Shown: positions 52,895 through 61,789, counted from the stretch's first letter. The stretch: DNA of 64,000 bases from an uncultured Sphingomonadaceae bacterium (GCA_947493955.1 CANLSQ010000003.1:310001-374000); one strand, 5' to 3'. The notes: a model not told the origin generated them from the sequence alone. Program-made: numbers and translations.

Positions 52895-54445
52895 CTATAG
52901 GCCGAGCGATCCCGGATTCATAAGCCCTTTTGGATCAACGGTTTTTTTCAAATCTTGCAGCACGCCATCGGCGGCCGGATCAAGGCTGTCGCGGTAGCGA
53001 TAGGTTCTCCCGATCTGCAAATGCGCCGCGCCCTGATCATGGAACAGGTCGACCAGCGCCTGTTTCAGTTTCTGGGTCAGCTCCCATGCTTCGCTGTTGC
53101 TTTCCAAGGTCGGCAGCTTTGCGAAATGTGAAGATTCTATAGTCGCCTGATGGACAGGGTTTGAAGCATCTGGCCAGTAGAGGCAAGGCTCGATAATCGC
53201 GCCTGAACCGCTGACGGCCGATACCAGTATACCGGTGAAGATGCCGTGCCGGTCCATCTCTTCGCTATGATCTTCGAACAACCTCAGGATCGCATCGTAA
53301 CAGGCAACCGCCCGGCTATGCGGCAGCAACCCATGAACCGGGGCCCAGCGTTCTCCTTGCGGACCAAGCATGCTGTTGAGCGGGCCGAATGGATTGGCGC
53401 GGATGATTTTGGGAATGGTGTTTTCTGTCTCGGTCGCGCCGTTGTCCAAGGCCATTTTGCGTGCCCGTTCCAGGTCATCATCCGCCGCCGCCTGAATACG
53501 CGCCTCGGTCAGTACATGGAGCGAGAATTTCGCCTCGTCCATAAAGTCGCGGCCCGCGGCAACAACCTTTGCCCCTTCTTTGATCGCGCCCCAGACACTG
53601 CCCTGTTTCTTCATCATCTGACCTAATGCCTTGGCGTCGCTGCCAAGGCTGTCGCGTTGCATGCGAATGGCGTTCAGACTGGGGTCAAAGCCGAAACATT
53701 CGGTCGAAACACCGGAACGTTCGATGGCGCCCATTGCCGAGAGAATGTCCTCGTGCTTTTCGAAGGTGAAGCTGGCATAGCCATGAGCCTCAGCTTCAGG
53801 GATCAAGCGCAGCGTAATCGTTGCTTTCATACCAAGCGCGCCGGTATCGGCCAGGAAAAGCCCGGTCAGGTCGGGACCATAAGGCCGAGTGAAATCCGCA
53901 CCGGTTTTCAGGATCGTGCCATCCGCGAGTACAACTTCCATGGCGATACAGCTTTGTGCCGCGGTGCCATAGCGACCGGAACCCCAGAACAGGCAGTTCT
54001 GGCTCATCCCGCCACCAATCGATGCCTTCAGCCCGGAAAGGGTTCCCCAGAACGGCGTGCGTAAACCTTTCGGTGCAAGCGTTTCATATAATTTCGCCCA
54101 GGTGCAGCCCGCCTCGACCGTGACCGTCATATCGGTCTCGTTAATCTCCAGTATCCGGTCCATCGCAGCGAGGTCGAATAATGCAGCGCCAGCCTTCTGT
54201 GTTGTATAACCGCCGGTATAGCTCATCCCGCCGCCGCGTGGGACGACCGGGATATTCTGAGCCGTGGTGGCAGCAATTGCTGCCGACAGTTCATTCTTGT
54301 CTTTGGGCCGGACCACCGCAAGCAGATCCGCACCGCGTTGATAGACATCATGGGCATAGAAGTTGAGCGTTTCTGAATCGGTCAGGACTTCGGCGCCTGT
54401 ATCGGCAATAAATTCTATGGCTGTGGGATTGGCTTTCGTGGCCAT
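52895..54445 (-). CDS. FAD-linked oxidase (GlcD/VAO-like)
   Basis: The 516-residue product shows VVPRGGGMSYTGGYTTQKAG and VEAGCTWAKLYETLAPKGL, the FAD-binding PCMH fold, then SIGGGMSQNCLFWGSGRYGT and GALGMKATITLRLIPEA. The C-terminus carries LQIGRTYRYRDSL. It belongs to the vanillyl-alcohol-oxidase/glycolate-oxidase FAD family. The substrate (an aromatic alcohol, hydroxy acid or similar) is unknown. It shares one base with the MFS stop. Confidence 0.86.
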   Translation of the reverse strand: MATKANPTAIEFIADTGAEVLTDSETLNFYAHDVYQRGADLLAVVRPKDKNELSAAIAATTAQNIPVVPRGGGMSYTGGYTTQKAGAALFDLAAMDRILEINETDMTVTVEAGCTWAKLYETLAPKGLRTPFWGTLSGLKASIGGGMSQNCLFWGSGRYGTAAQSCIAMEVVLADGTILKTGADFTRPYGPDLTGLFLADTGALGMKATITLRLIPEAEAHGYASFTFEKHEDILSAMGAIERSGVSTECFGFDPSLNAIRMQRDSLGSDAKALGQMMKKQGSVWGAIKEGAKVVAAGRDFMDEAKFSLHVLTEARIQAAADDDLERARKMALDNGATETENTIPKIIRANPFGPLNSMLGPQGERWAPVHGLLPHSRAVACYDAILRLFEDHSEEMDRHGIFTGILVSAVSGSGAIIEPCLYWPDASNPVHQATIESSHFAKLPTLESNSEAWELTQKLKQALVDLFHDQGAAHLQIGRTYRYRDSLDPAADGVLQDLKKTVDPKGLMNPGSLGL

Positions 54446-55785
54446 CAGCTTGGCTCCGTGGCTAGTTTTTCTGTGGGGGAAGGATCAGTTTCAGGGAAGT
54501 TCTCCGGATAGCGGCCGAGGAACAGCAGTAGGCCGCCGCCAATTACAAAGGCAAAAATCGCAACGCTCAAGATCGGATCATAGCTACCCATATTGTCGCG
54601 TACGCTGGCATAGATGATCGGTGACAGGGCCGAGAAAAAACCGAAGGGCATATAAAGCATGCCATAGATTTTACCATAATTGGCCATGCCGAAATAGCGC
54701 CCGGTGAGATAGGCGATCAGATCGCTTTCTGCGCCTGCCGCGAAGCCCAGGAGGAAGCCGGCAATAGCGGCCATCGTAAAGGTAATGCTGTCGCCGAGCA
54801 GGACGTAGCAGGAGATAGCCGGCAGACAGAGCAACGGAAAGGCAACAAAGCCCTGCCAGAACCGATCGAGCAGGGCGCCGGTAATGATCCGGCCCGACAA
54901 TATGCCAATACCCAGAACTCCCATCACAGTGGCTGCGGTCTGGGCATCGAGTCCACGGTCGCCGAGCATAGTCGGCAGGTTGATAAACGCGCCGCCAAAG
55001 GCCGTGGCGATCACCGCAATAGACAACCAGATCAGCCAGAAACGATAGTCTTTCAATGCCACACGCAATGTGACGCCGGTCAGGTTGCCGCTATCGCTCA
55101 AGATTGCCTTGGGGCGTTCTTCCGGTCGCGGTTCGCGGAACAGGAAATAGCCGAGCGGTAAAGCGACAAACAGCGGTAGGGCAGCAACAATGGCAAACAT
55201 TGCCCGCCATCCGTAATTTTCGATGCCCCATACGGCGAGCTTGGGGACGGTGATAGCGGCAAGGCTGGTACCAAGCAGCAATATACCGAGCGCAAGTCCG
55301 CGGTTTTTGTAGAACCACAGATTGATCGCACGGCTCCAGCTGACCGGTGTCGAACCAATGCCGATCAGGCCGACCAGCACCCATAGGGCATAGTAGATGT
55401 AAAGCGTGGACGTGACCCGCGCGGTGGGCGTAAAGGATATGGCGGCAAAGGACAGGCCAAAGGCGAGCAGCGAATAGAGGGCGACTTTTCGCACGCCATA
55501 TTTGTCGGCCAGCGATCCAAAAAACGGGGCCAGCAAGGACGCGATAATACCGAAAATCGTTATCGGAAAGAGAATCTGGGTCCGGGTCCAGCCGAATTCT
55601 TCAATCAGCGGTTCGACGGTAAAGCCGATGACATTAAAGGGTATTGGTGATGCACCGCAGGCCACGCCAAGGACGCCGGCCAGCAGAACTTTTCCACCGA
55701 TCCCGAATTCTGATTCTCTGAATTTCCGGAGCAGATTTTGCCAACCCTTGGTAAGCGCGCCGATGATGTTTTTCTGGTCAGTCAT
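54445..55785 (-). CDS. MFS transporter
   Basis: The ATG at 55785 follows GAGGG. The 446-residue product has about twelve spans, the N-terminal GVACGASPIPFNVIGFTVEPL and the loop GSLADKYGVRKVALYSL (MFS motif A). ISGRxITGALLDRF is in the second half. It resembles the oxalate/formate-antiporter-like or monocarboxylate-carrier-like subgroup. It is the first gene of the leftward operon and is preceded by the CCGG operator, 19 bases from its start. Confidence 0.88.
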   Translation of the reverse strand: MTDQKNIIGALTKGWQNLLRKFRESEFGIGGKVLLAGVLGVACGASPIPFNVIGFTVEPLIEEFGWTRTQILFPITIFGIIASLLAPFFGSLADKYGVRKVALYSLLAFGLSFAAISFTPTARVTSTLYIYYALWVLVGLIGIGSTPVSWSRAINLWFYKNRGLALGILLLGTSLAAITVPKLAVWGIENYGWRAMFAIVAALPLFVALPLGYFLFREPRPEERPKAILSDSGNLTGVTLRVALKDYRFWLIWLSIAVIATAFGGAFINLPTMLGDRGLDAQTAATVMGVLGIGILSGRIITGALLDRFWQGFVAFPLLCLPAISCYVLLGDSITFTMAAIAGFLLGFAAGAESDLIAYLTGRYFGMANYGKIYGMLYMPFGFFSALSPIIYASVRDNMGSYDPILSVAIFAFVIGGGLLLFLGRYPENFPETDPSPTEKLATEPS

Positions 55786-55804
55786 GCACCCTCTATGAAT
55801 CTAA

Positions 55805-55822
55805 AATTTGTCCGGACATATT
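55805..55822. promoter_or_regulatory. CCGG-palindrome operator before the MFS operon
   Basis: AATTTGTCCGGACATATT differs from the consensus AATTTGTCCGGACAAATT at one position. It lies 19 bases before the MFS start at 55785 (minus strand). Confidence 0.75.
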
Positions 55823-55849
55823 TTATATAACCTGATTTGACTTATACGC

Positions 55850-55884
55850 CAGAAAAAGAAGGCGGACCATCGCTGACCCGCCTT
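55850..55884 (-). terminator. Terminator of the TonB receptor gene
   Basis: On the minus strand AAGGCGG and CCGCCTT form a seven-base-pair stem with a 12-base loop, followed by CTTTTTCT. It lies just after the stop of the receptor gene at 55907. Confidence 0.7.
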
Positions 55885-55906
55885 TACCCCCATTATTGGA
55901 ATTGCC

Positions 55907-58207
55907 CTAGTTGACACGGCCACCAAATTTATATGTGGCTCGTATGGTCCAGCGTCCCGGCTGGTTGAAATAGGTGTCCTGGTTGCCGAAAGAGGCCACC
56001 AGATACCGCTTGTTGAAGCAGTTGGAACATTCGACAGCGAGGTTCAGCTGATCTCCAAAGGGCTTGAAGTCGATGCCAGCGTTTACGAGAACATAGCCAT
56101 CTGCCGGGCCAACGCCGCGGGTTGATACTTCCTGATCCGATACCATACGAATGCTACCGCGCGGGCTGATCATCGCATCACCGATTTCGATATCATAGGA
56201 TCCGCCCAGCGTTACTTGAGCATCCGGACTGCGTTTAGGTTCGATCAGTTCGCAATTCACATCAAAAACCGACACGGTGCCATTCGGCGGAACGCAAGCG
56301 GCTATATCGGCCTCACTGGCTTCATATCGGGCATCCATTATACCCAGCGCCGCGTAGAGATTCAGATTCCGAACCGGACTAATAAACGCTTCCACCTCAA
56401 GGCCGGTATTGAGCAACTTACCCGCGTTACCGATGGCAAATACGCCTTGGGCAATGGCCGTGTTGACCTGCAGGTCTTTGGCCTCGAGATAGAAGGCGGT
56501 CGCAGCTATGGAGAAGTCACGACCGAAATTCAGCCTTGTGCCAGCTTCATAAGACCAGACTTTCTCCGATCCAAAGGGTTGCAGTCCGGATGCCGTATTG
56601 ACACGAGCGTTCCAGCCGCCGGAGCGGAAACCACGGGTGGCAGAAGCGTAGAACATCAAATCATCATCGGGCTCAAACTGCAGAGCAAAGCGCGGTGTCC
56701 AAACTTTCTCGCGCTGGTCGATGGGAATGCCGAGCGCAATCATGTTTGCCGTAGTCAGGTCTGTAATATCACCGATCGGGCGATTATCCGAAATGCGAAA
56801 GTCCTTTTTCTCATCCGTGTAACGCACACCGGCTGTGGCGGTAATCTGGTCGGAGAGCGCGAAATCGCCTTGGATATAGCCAGCGATATTTTCCGTATCA
56901 TTGCTGATTATCCGATCGCGTGATGGTGTCGGCCCGGCAAAATAGGCGGCAAAGTCACTGCGGTTCTCTTCTTTCAAATAGAACAAGCCAGCTGTCAGGT
57001 TAAGGAAATCGTCAAACAGCGAACCGTTATATTTGAGTTCAGCCGAATATTGTTTGAAATCGCCAATATTGTCGATGATGAAAATATCGTCCAGCGCCGG
57101 ATTGGCAGGTGATGGAAACTGCATGAACGCATCAAATTGCGGTAATGGGAAATTTACCAGAAAGTCATTTTCAACCTTGCGATAGCCCATGATCAACGAA
57201 ATGGATCCATTGTCCATTTGATATGTAAGATTGGATGACGTGTTATAGGATTTGGTCAGGCTGCCATAATCCGCCTTGGACACGGCGCCCGGGAAAACGG
57301 CATCCAGCCCCAGGGGGAGGATGGAGGTTGATACCAGATCAACATCACCATAATTGCCAGATGTTCTGATTGGCCCGGTGGCAGCGTCGGTATCCAGATT
57401 GATATCCCGGCCTGTAATGTTGGTACCGCTATCGCGAATATAGTCGCCGACGACATACCAGTTGAGATCGTCCGTCAGGTCGATGTCAATGGCGATGCGG
57501 CCGCCATAAGCGTTGCGGTCATTGATATTGCGGTCGAGGGCCGTGTTTTCCAGCCAGCCATTATCATCAACATAGAATCCGCTGACAAGAAACCGGACAC
57601 GTTCTGATAGCGGTAAATCAACAGAACCGCGCAACGTCACTTCATCGAACCGGCCATAGCTGACCTCGGCAAAGCCGCCAAATTCTTCACCGGGCTTGCG
57701 CAGCACAACATTGATAGCGCCGCCGGTGGTGTTCTTGCCAAACAGGGTTCCCTGAGGGCCCCGAAGAACTTCTGTTCGCTCAATATCGAACAGGGCGATA
57801 TTGTTGCCGTTCTGGCGCGCATAGAAAATCTCGTCGACATAGGTGCCTACGGCGGGGTCGAACGTCGGGAAGGATTCATCCTGACCTTGTCCGCGCAGGA
57901 AGTAGACATTGGCACTTCCCAGCGAAGTGTTGTTGCTGCCGACCAGATTGGGAAGGGTATCGACGAGATCGATGGTTTTCTTCACCGCCAAAGTATCGAG
58001 CTGCTTTGGGGTAAAAGCGGAAATCGCGATCGGAACATCCTGGATGCTTTGCTCACGACGCTGGGCGGTCACGATGATGACGTTATCGCTGGTTTCAGCT
58101 GCATCTGATTGATCGCCGTTATTTGCATGGGCGGGCGCGCCCGCCAAAGCAGTTAGCGTCAATCCAAAAATGGCAGTATTTCGATAGATTGCTTTGCGCG
58201 TTGTCAT
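55907..58207 (-). CDS. TonB-dependent outer-membrane receptor
   Basis: The ATG at 58207 gives 766 residues with a signal ending GAPAHANNG. The TonB box region is NVIIVTAQRREQSIQDVPIAISAF, the plug shows RTEVLRGPQGTLFGKNTTGGAINV, and the barrel ends in WTIRATYKFGGRVN. The usual terminal Phe stands four residues inside the end, so the last residues are slightly extended. It carries a CCGG operator 48 bases upstream and a separate GTTAGCGCTAAC palindrome further upstream. It probably imports the substrate of the surrounding regulon. Confidence 0.92.
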   Translation of the reverse strand: MTTRKAIYRNTAIFGLTLTALAGAPAHANNGDQSDAAETSDNVIIVTAQRREQSIQDVPIAISAFTPKQLDTLAVKKTIDLVDTLPNLVGSNNTSLGSANVYFLRGQGQDESFPTFDPAVGTYVDEIFYARQNGNNIALFDIERTEVLRGPQGTLFGKNTTGGAINVVLRKPGEEFGGFAEVSYGRFDEVTLRGSVDLPLSERVRFLVSGFYVDDNGWLENTALDRNINDRNAYGGRIAIDIDLTDDLNWYVVGDYIRDSGTNITGRDINLDTDAATGPIRTSGNYGDVDLVSTSILPLGLDAVFPGAVSKADYGSLTKSYNTSSNLTYQMDNGSISLIMGYRKVENDFLVNFPLPQFDAFMQFPSPANPALDDIFIIDNIGDFKQYSAELKYNGSLFDDFLNLTAGLFYLKEENRSDFAAYFAGPTPSRDRIISNDTENIAGYIQGDFALSDQITATAGVRYTDEKKDFRISDNRPIGDITDLTTANMIALGIPIDQREKVWTPRFALQFEPDDDLMFYASATRGFRSGGWNARVNTASGLQPFGSEKVWSYEAGTRLNFGRDFSIAATAFYLEAKDLQVNTAIAQGVFAIGNAGKLLNTGLEVEAFISPVRNLNLYAALGIMDARYEASEADIAACVPPNGTVSVFDVNCELIEPKRSPDAQVTLGGSYDIEIGDAMISPRGSIRMVSDQEVSTRGVGPADGYVLVNAGIDFKPFGDQLNLAVECSNCFNKRYLVASFGNQDTYFNQPGRWTIRATYKFGGRVN

Positions 58208-58255
58208 TTTCGTCTCCCTGGTTCCGGACATGAACAGAATGCTTGATGTGCATTC

Positions 58256-58273
58256 AAGTTGTCCAGACAAATT
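58256..58273. promoter_or_regulatory. CCGG-palindrome operator before the TonB receptor
   Basis: AAGTTGTCCAGACAAATT differs from the consensus at two positions, one in the centre (CCAG instead of CCGG). It is the weakest of the six copies but stands in the correct place, 48 bases before the ATG. Confidence 0.65.
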
Positions 58274-58303
58274 TTAGGAGTCTTGGCTAGTCTTCTTGAT
58301 AGG

Positions 58304-58315
58304 GTTAGCGCTAAC
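58304..58315. promoter_or_regulatory. Perfect palindrome GTTAGCGCTAAC
   Basis: A twelve-base palindrome between the LysR gene and the TonB receptor gene. Palindromes of this form are typical of LacI-type operators and can also fit an LTTR site. A related GTTAG...CTAAC pair (59406-59434) stands in the LysR promoter, so the LysR protein is one candidate. Confidence 0.55.
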
Positions 58316-58358
58316 AACCAATAGTGCGTTATCTACAACCAAATGAACTATCGGAGGT

Positions 58359-59348
58359 CTATGGCTTTTCCGCCACAGTCATCCCGCGCAACTGATTGAT
58401 GCCGACAATAGATCGGCAGGCGGCGACCAGTTCGTTTTTCAGGCTCTGGGCTGCAGGCTGCAGCAAGGAATTACGGCGAATCGCAAAATAGGCGGTACGG
58501 GCGACCGGAAACTCTGTCCCCTCAATGATATGATATTGGGCGCGTTCCTCTTCCGTTGCGAACAATTCCTTGGCGAGCAGCATGACCGCGTCGCTTTGCA
58601 ACAGGGTTGATTTGGCGAGGATGACCGAATCCATATCGACATATTTGGCTGGTGGGGAAAGGCCGGCAGCGAGAAACACGTTGCAGATGCGCTGCCATTG
58701 CATCTGGAGCTGCATGGATACCAGCCATGTCTGTGAAGACAGATCCTCCAGCGTAATGTCGGTTTTTGATGCGAGCGGATGATCGCGCCGCATCATGATA
58801 ACATCTCGATCCTCAAACATCTCGGTCGTGTCGATGGCGTTGTCGATTTCGAGATCGGAGGGCGGGGCGCTGGCGACAAATTCAACCTCCCCGCGCAGCA
58901 GCTTCTCGTAGAGCGTTTTGGTGTCGCCTGAGGTGATGCTCAGCGTCACGCCTGGCTGTTTCTCGCTGAAACGATTGATCACCATCGGGGCAATGCGGGT
59001 AAGGAAGGACCAGCCGAGGCCGATGCGTACATAGCCACGATCCGCACCGCGCATGGCACTGATTTCTGCAGCTGCGAGCCGGCTTTCGGCGGTAATGACT
59101 TTGGCGCGGCGGGCCAGCGCATGGCCGAACTGTGTGGGTTCAGCGCCAAACGCGCCCCGTTCGAACAGCCGCACACTGAGTGTCTCTTCCAGCTTTGCAA
59201 CGCTTTTGGAAACGGCCTGCTGGCTGACATCATTATTGCTGGCGGCGCGGGAAAAACTGCCTGTGTCATAGACGGACAGAAAATGCTGCAATTTCTGCGG
59301 ATCCATCGATGGCTTGATGAAGCGTTGGCGCAAGTCGGGTTCGGTCAT
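58359..59348 (-). CDS. LysR-type transcriptional regulator
   Basis: The ATG at 59348 follows GGAGAGGAA and gives 329 residues. The winged helix-turn-helix is visible in LQHFLSVYDTGSFSRAASNNDVSQQAVSKSVAKLEETL, with RLFERG. The C-terminal effector domain has GYVRIGLGWSFLTRIAPMVI and LLRGEVEFVASAPP. It is the only regulator encoded in the right-hand locus, so it may control some of it, but six CCGG palindromes need not be its sites. It is divergent from the DUF3598-like gene at 59464. Confidence 0.9.
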   Translation of the reverse strand: MTEPDLRQRFIKPSMDPQKLQHFLSVYDTGSFSRAASNNDVSQQAVSKSVAKLEETLSVRLFERGAFGAEPTQFGHALARRAKVITAESRLAAAEISAMRGADRGYVRIGLGWSFLTRIAPMVINRFSEKQPGVTLSITSGDTKTLYEKLLRGEVEFVASAPPSDLEIDNAIDTTEMFEDRDVIMMRRDHPLASKTDITLEDLSSQTWLVSMQLQMQWQRICNVFLAAGLSPPAKYVDMDSVILAKSTLLQSDAVMLLAKELFATEEERAQYHIIEGTEFPVARTAYFAIRRNSLLQPAAQSLKNELVAACRSIVGINQLRGMTVAEKP

Positions 59349-59405
59349 CAATATTCCTCTCCAGATATGATACAATCAATGGCTGTGCAAAAGCCAATGA
59401 TGGTT

Positions 59406-59434
59406 GTTAGCAGGCGAGTATCACGTCGCCTAAC
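59406..59434. promoter_or_regulatory. Possible LysR operator in the divergent promoter
   Basis: GTTAGC (59406-59411), then AGGCGA and TCGCCT as an exact six-base inverted repeat with an eight-base spacer (59412-59431), then CTAAC (59430-59434). The spacing suits a LysR-type site. Confidence 0.45.
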
Positions 59435-59463
59435 GAATGCAAAATCTTAAGCAACAGGGGCGG

Positions 59464-59934
59464 ATGACCGTGACAGCGCAGACCAAGGCGATACTGACCG
59501 ATCTCATGCCAGGTATGATGAAGCATGAAGGCGTTTGGACAGGTATTTACCGTCATGTCGACACGGAAAATCAACTGGTCGATCGGCACAAGGCGCGCGT
59601 CGAATGCATTTTTCCGCATGACGGCCCCTACGCCTATATCCAGAAAAACCTGTTCCGGTGGGATGATGGCCGCGAATATCGATCGACCCTCAACGGTGTG
59701 TTGCGCGATGGCAAGTTGTGGTGGGACAATGATAGTTTCGATGGTTGCGGATGGGAAACTGACTTTGGACTCGTCCTGCTCAACCTGAACCGCAAGGATG
59801 ATCCTGGTGCGAATTTCTATGAGATTATCTGCCTCGGCGACGATGGCAACTACCGGGCGCGGACGTGGCACTGGTTCAAGGACGGACAATTGTTCAAGCG
59901 AACCCTGTGCGACGAACACCGGGTCATGGACTAA
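59464..59934 (+). CDS. DUF3598-like protein, paralogue of 40148-40648
   Basis: The ATG at 59464, after CAGGGGCGG, gives 156 residues. It carries MKHEGVWTGIY, a W-x-D-G element (FRWDDGREY), LWWDNDSF and RTWHWFKDGQLFKRT. These are in the same order as its paralogue at 40148. It stands divergent from the LysR gene and upstream of the CopD-like gene copy 2. The function is unknown; the lipocalin-like fold suggests binding of a hydrophobic ligand. Confidence 0.7.
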   Translation: MTVTAQTKAILTDLMPGMMKHEGVWTGIYRHVDTENQLVDRHKARVECIFPHDGPYAYIQKNLFRWDDGREYRSTLNGVLRDGKLWWDNDSFDGCGWETDFGLVLLNLNRKDDPGANFYEIICLGDDGNYRARTWHWFKDGQLFKRTLCDEHRVMD

Positions 59935-59966
59935 CCAATCTGTTGGGATTTCCGGATGGGCATTGC

Positions 59967-59984
59967 AATTTGTCCGGACATATA
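59967..59984. promoter_or_regulatory. CCGG-palindrome operator before the CopD-like gene
   Basis: AATTTGTCCGGACATATA, two positions from consensus, 40 bases before the ATG at 60025. The adjoining TGATCATCAGATGATCA (59985-60001) is an independent 17-base inverted repeat. Confidence 0.75.
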
Positions 59985-60001
59985 TGATCATCAGATGATC
60001 A
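59985..60001. promoter_or_regulatory. Second inverted repeat next to the operator
   Basis: TGATCAT-CAG-ATGATCA is a perfect 7-3-7 inverted repeat immediately after the CCGG operator and 23 bases before the ATG at 60025. It could be a second regulator's site; no other copy was noticed. Confidence 0.4.
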
Positions 60002-60024
60002 GGTAACAGACAGGGGCCGGTGCG

Positions 60025-60711
60025 ATGATAGAACTTTTCAACTTTTCCTTTTATCAGCTGCTGGTCTTTGTCCACATCCTGCTGTTTGTCCTGTGGCTCG
60101 GTGCTGATGTCGGCGTCTTCATGCTCGGCCAGCATTTTCGCAAGCGGGAGAAATATGATCTGCCGCAGCGTTTGATTCTGCTGCAACTGCTCGTCAATCT
60201 TGACATGACGCCGCGCACCGCCTGGGCCTTGATGGTGCCACTTACGATAACGATGGTCGATGCCGGGGGCTGGTGGGACGTGCCGGTCTGGGGTGTGGCA
60301 CTCTCCTGGGTCGTCGGGGCTGTCTGGCTGTGGCTGGTCTGGGATGCGCATATCCATGACCAGACCGAGCGCGCTGCACGGGATCGGAAAATCGAGTTTG
60401 TACTGAAAATCGGCCTAACCGCTTTTTACCTTGGCCTGGGCACTCTTTCGTTGGTGCAAGGCGAGCCGCTTATGCCGGTATGGCTCGCGACCAAGGCGCT
60501 CATGTTCGGCCTGATTTTCGCTGCAGCCATCATGATCGATGTTGCATTCAAGCCAGTTGGCCCACAGCTTGGCAAACTGATTGCGGAAGGATCATCGGAT
60601 GAAACCGAAATTCCGTTGCGTAAGACAATGGACACCACTCGCATCTGGGTCTGGATCGTCTATCTGTTGCTGCTCGCCACGGCGTTTCTCGGCAATATCA
60701 AGCCATTTTAG
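60025..60711 (+). CDS. CopD-like integral membrane protein, copy 2
   Basis: The 228-residue product starts with LVFVHILLFVLWLGADVGVF, in which the His and W-L-G match copy 1 (WIHILAMVYWLGGEWGVF). It has about six spans and ends LLLLATAFLGNIKPF, against FLGAVKPF in copy 1. The two genes are 10 kb apart, in the same orientation and each behind the CCGG operator. No function is known. Confidence 0.7.
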   Translation: MIELFNFSFYQLLVFVHILLFVLWLGADVGVFMLGQHFRKREKYDLPQRLILLQLLVNLDMTPRTAWALMVPLTITMVDAGGWWDVPVWGVALSWVVGAVWLWLVWDAHIHDQTERAARDRKIEFVLKIGLTAFYLGLGTLSLVQGEPLMPVWLATKALMFGLIFAAAIMIDVAFKPVGPQLGKLIAEGSSDETEIPLRKTMDTTRIWVWIVYLLLLATAFLGNIKPF

Positions 60712-60714
60712 GGC

Positions 60715-60744
60715 AAAAAAAGAGGCCGACCATATTGGCCGACC
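60715..60744 (-). terminator. Terminator of the DUF1838 gene
   Basis: On the minus strand GGTCGGCC, a five-base loop AATAT, and GGTCGGCC pair with two G·T wobbles, followed by TCTTTTTTT. The arms are direct repeats that pair only through the wobbles. It lies just after the DUF1838 stop at 60772. Confidence 0.75.
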
Positions 60745-60771
60745 CCCAGGGAGAAACTCTGACGCGAAGCG

Positions 60772-61680
60772 TTATTTCTTGTCCGCTTCGGCTGCCCGCT
60801 CCGCATCAATCATTTTCTTGAACACGGTCCAGGTCGTTTCATTCTTGCGCGGATCATCGCCAGGAGGCGGTGCGGTATATTCTGGATAGTTAAGGGCAAT
60901 CTCATCCTTGATCACATCCGGCAGTTCATCATAGCTTTTCAGCTTCGCGCCCATTGCGTTAAAGACCATCTGTCCTTGCCGTCCGCGCATTTTCATCCAT
61001 GGCATCCAGTCTGAAATCCGGACCCAGCTGATCGACGGATAGGCGGTTGGGTTTTTGGTATCGAGAATTTCGTCTGCGAGCATCGTGAAGTCGAAAATCT
61101 CCATTGCGTGATATTTATTGCCAACATAATCCTGATAATTGCCCGCCAAAACATTATGGTAGAAGAGCGGTACTTCGATCGGCATGAACATCCAGTTGCC
61201 CTGCTGCCGGATATTGGGAAGCGTGTAAGGCGTGCCATCGGCGCGATATGGGTAGTTGGGACGGCTGTTAACCGGATCATTGGCGATTTGCATGACCTTG
61301 ACGGTCTCTCCCGTCCAGGGATTATCCCATGTGCGCAGTACCTCGTTGGTCTTGGGATCAAGATAGAACATGACTTCGCGGCTGACCTGCCGGTAACCGA
61401 CACCACGTTTGGGGTCTTCAATCCGCACACATTGCCGGATATTCATGCCTTCGCCATTATAAAGATGCCGATCAGGTTCACCCTGTACGCGGGAATAGAC
61501 TTTTCCCGACCAGTGATAAACAGCCGGTACGCCATCAGCGGTCCCGCATTGTGTTCGCTTCATGATCTCCAAGGCATCTTCCGGTTTTTCCGGGTCAAGC
61601 ATCCGCGCTGCAGAAGGGCTGGCCAAAGCAAAAGATGCCATCATCGTCGCCAGAGCTGTTTGCCTAAAAAATCGATTCAT
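60772..61680 (-). CDS. Exported DUF1838-family protein
   Basis: The ATG at 61680 after GGGAGAAG gives 302 residues with a signal (ALATMMASFALASPSAARML). The mature part has QCGTADGVPAVYHWSGKVYSRVQGEPDRHLYNGEG, EVMFYLDPKTNEVLRTWDNPWTGETVKV and WMFMPIEVPLFYHN, all typical of DUF1838. The family is periplasmic or exported, and its role is unknown. The operator at 61748-61765 is shared with the divergent CitE-type gene. Confidence 0.78.
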   Translation of the reverse strand: MNRFFRQTALATMMASFALASPSAARMLDPEKPEDALEIMKRTQCGTADGVPAVYHWSGKVYSRVQGEPDRHLYNGEGMNIRQCVRIEDPKRGVGYRQVSREVMFYLDPKTNEVLRTWDNPWTGETVKVMQIANDPVNSRPNYPYRADGTPYTLPNIRQQGNWMFMPIEVPLFYHNVLAGNYQDYVGNKYHAMEIFDFTMLADEILDTKNPTAYPSISWVRISDWMPWMKMRGRQGQMVFNAMGAKLKSYDELPDVIKDEIALNYPEYTAPPPGDDPRKNETTWTVFKKMIDAERAAEADKK

Positions 61681-61747
61681 TTCACGCTTCTCCCTAAAAA
61701 TCATGTCGAGTGATCATGCAATTAATTTCACTTTCTGGTTGACTTTA

Positions 61748-61765
61748 GATTTGTCCGGACAAATT
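61748..61765. promoter_or_regulatory. CCGG-palindrome operator, divergent promoter
   Basis: GATTTGTCCGGACAAATT is one position from consensus and stands between the starts at 61680 (minus strand) and 61790 (plus strand), 24 bases before the latter. Confidence 0.8.
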
Positions 61766-61789
61766 GTGAAGAGGTAATATTGATCGAAC

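Noticed and set aside
58221-58236. TTCCGGACATGAA before the TonB receptor as a further operator
   Set aside because: Only one half-site and too close to the ribosome-binding site.
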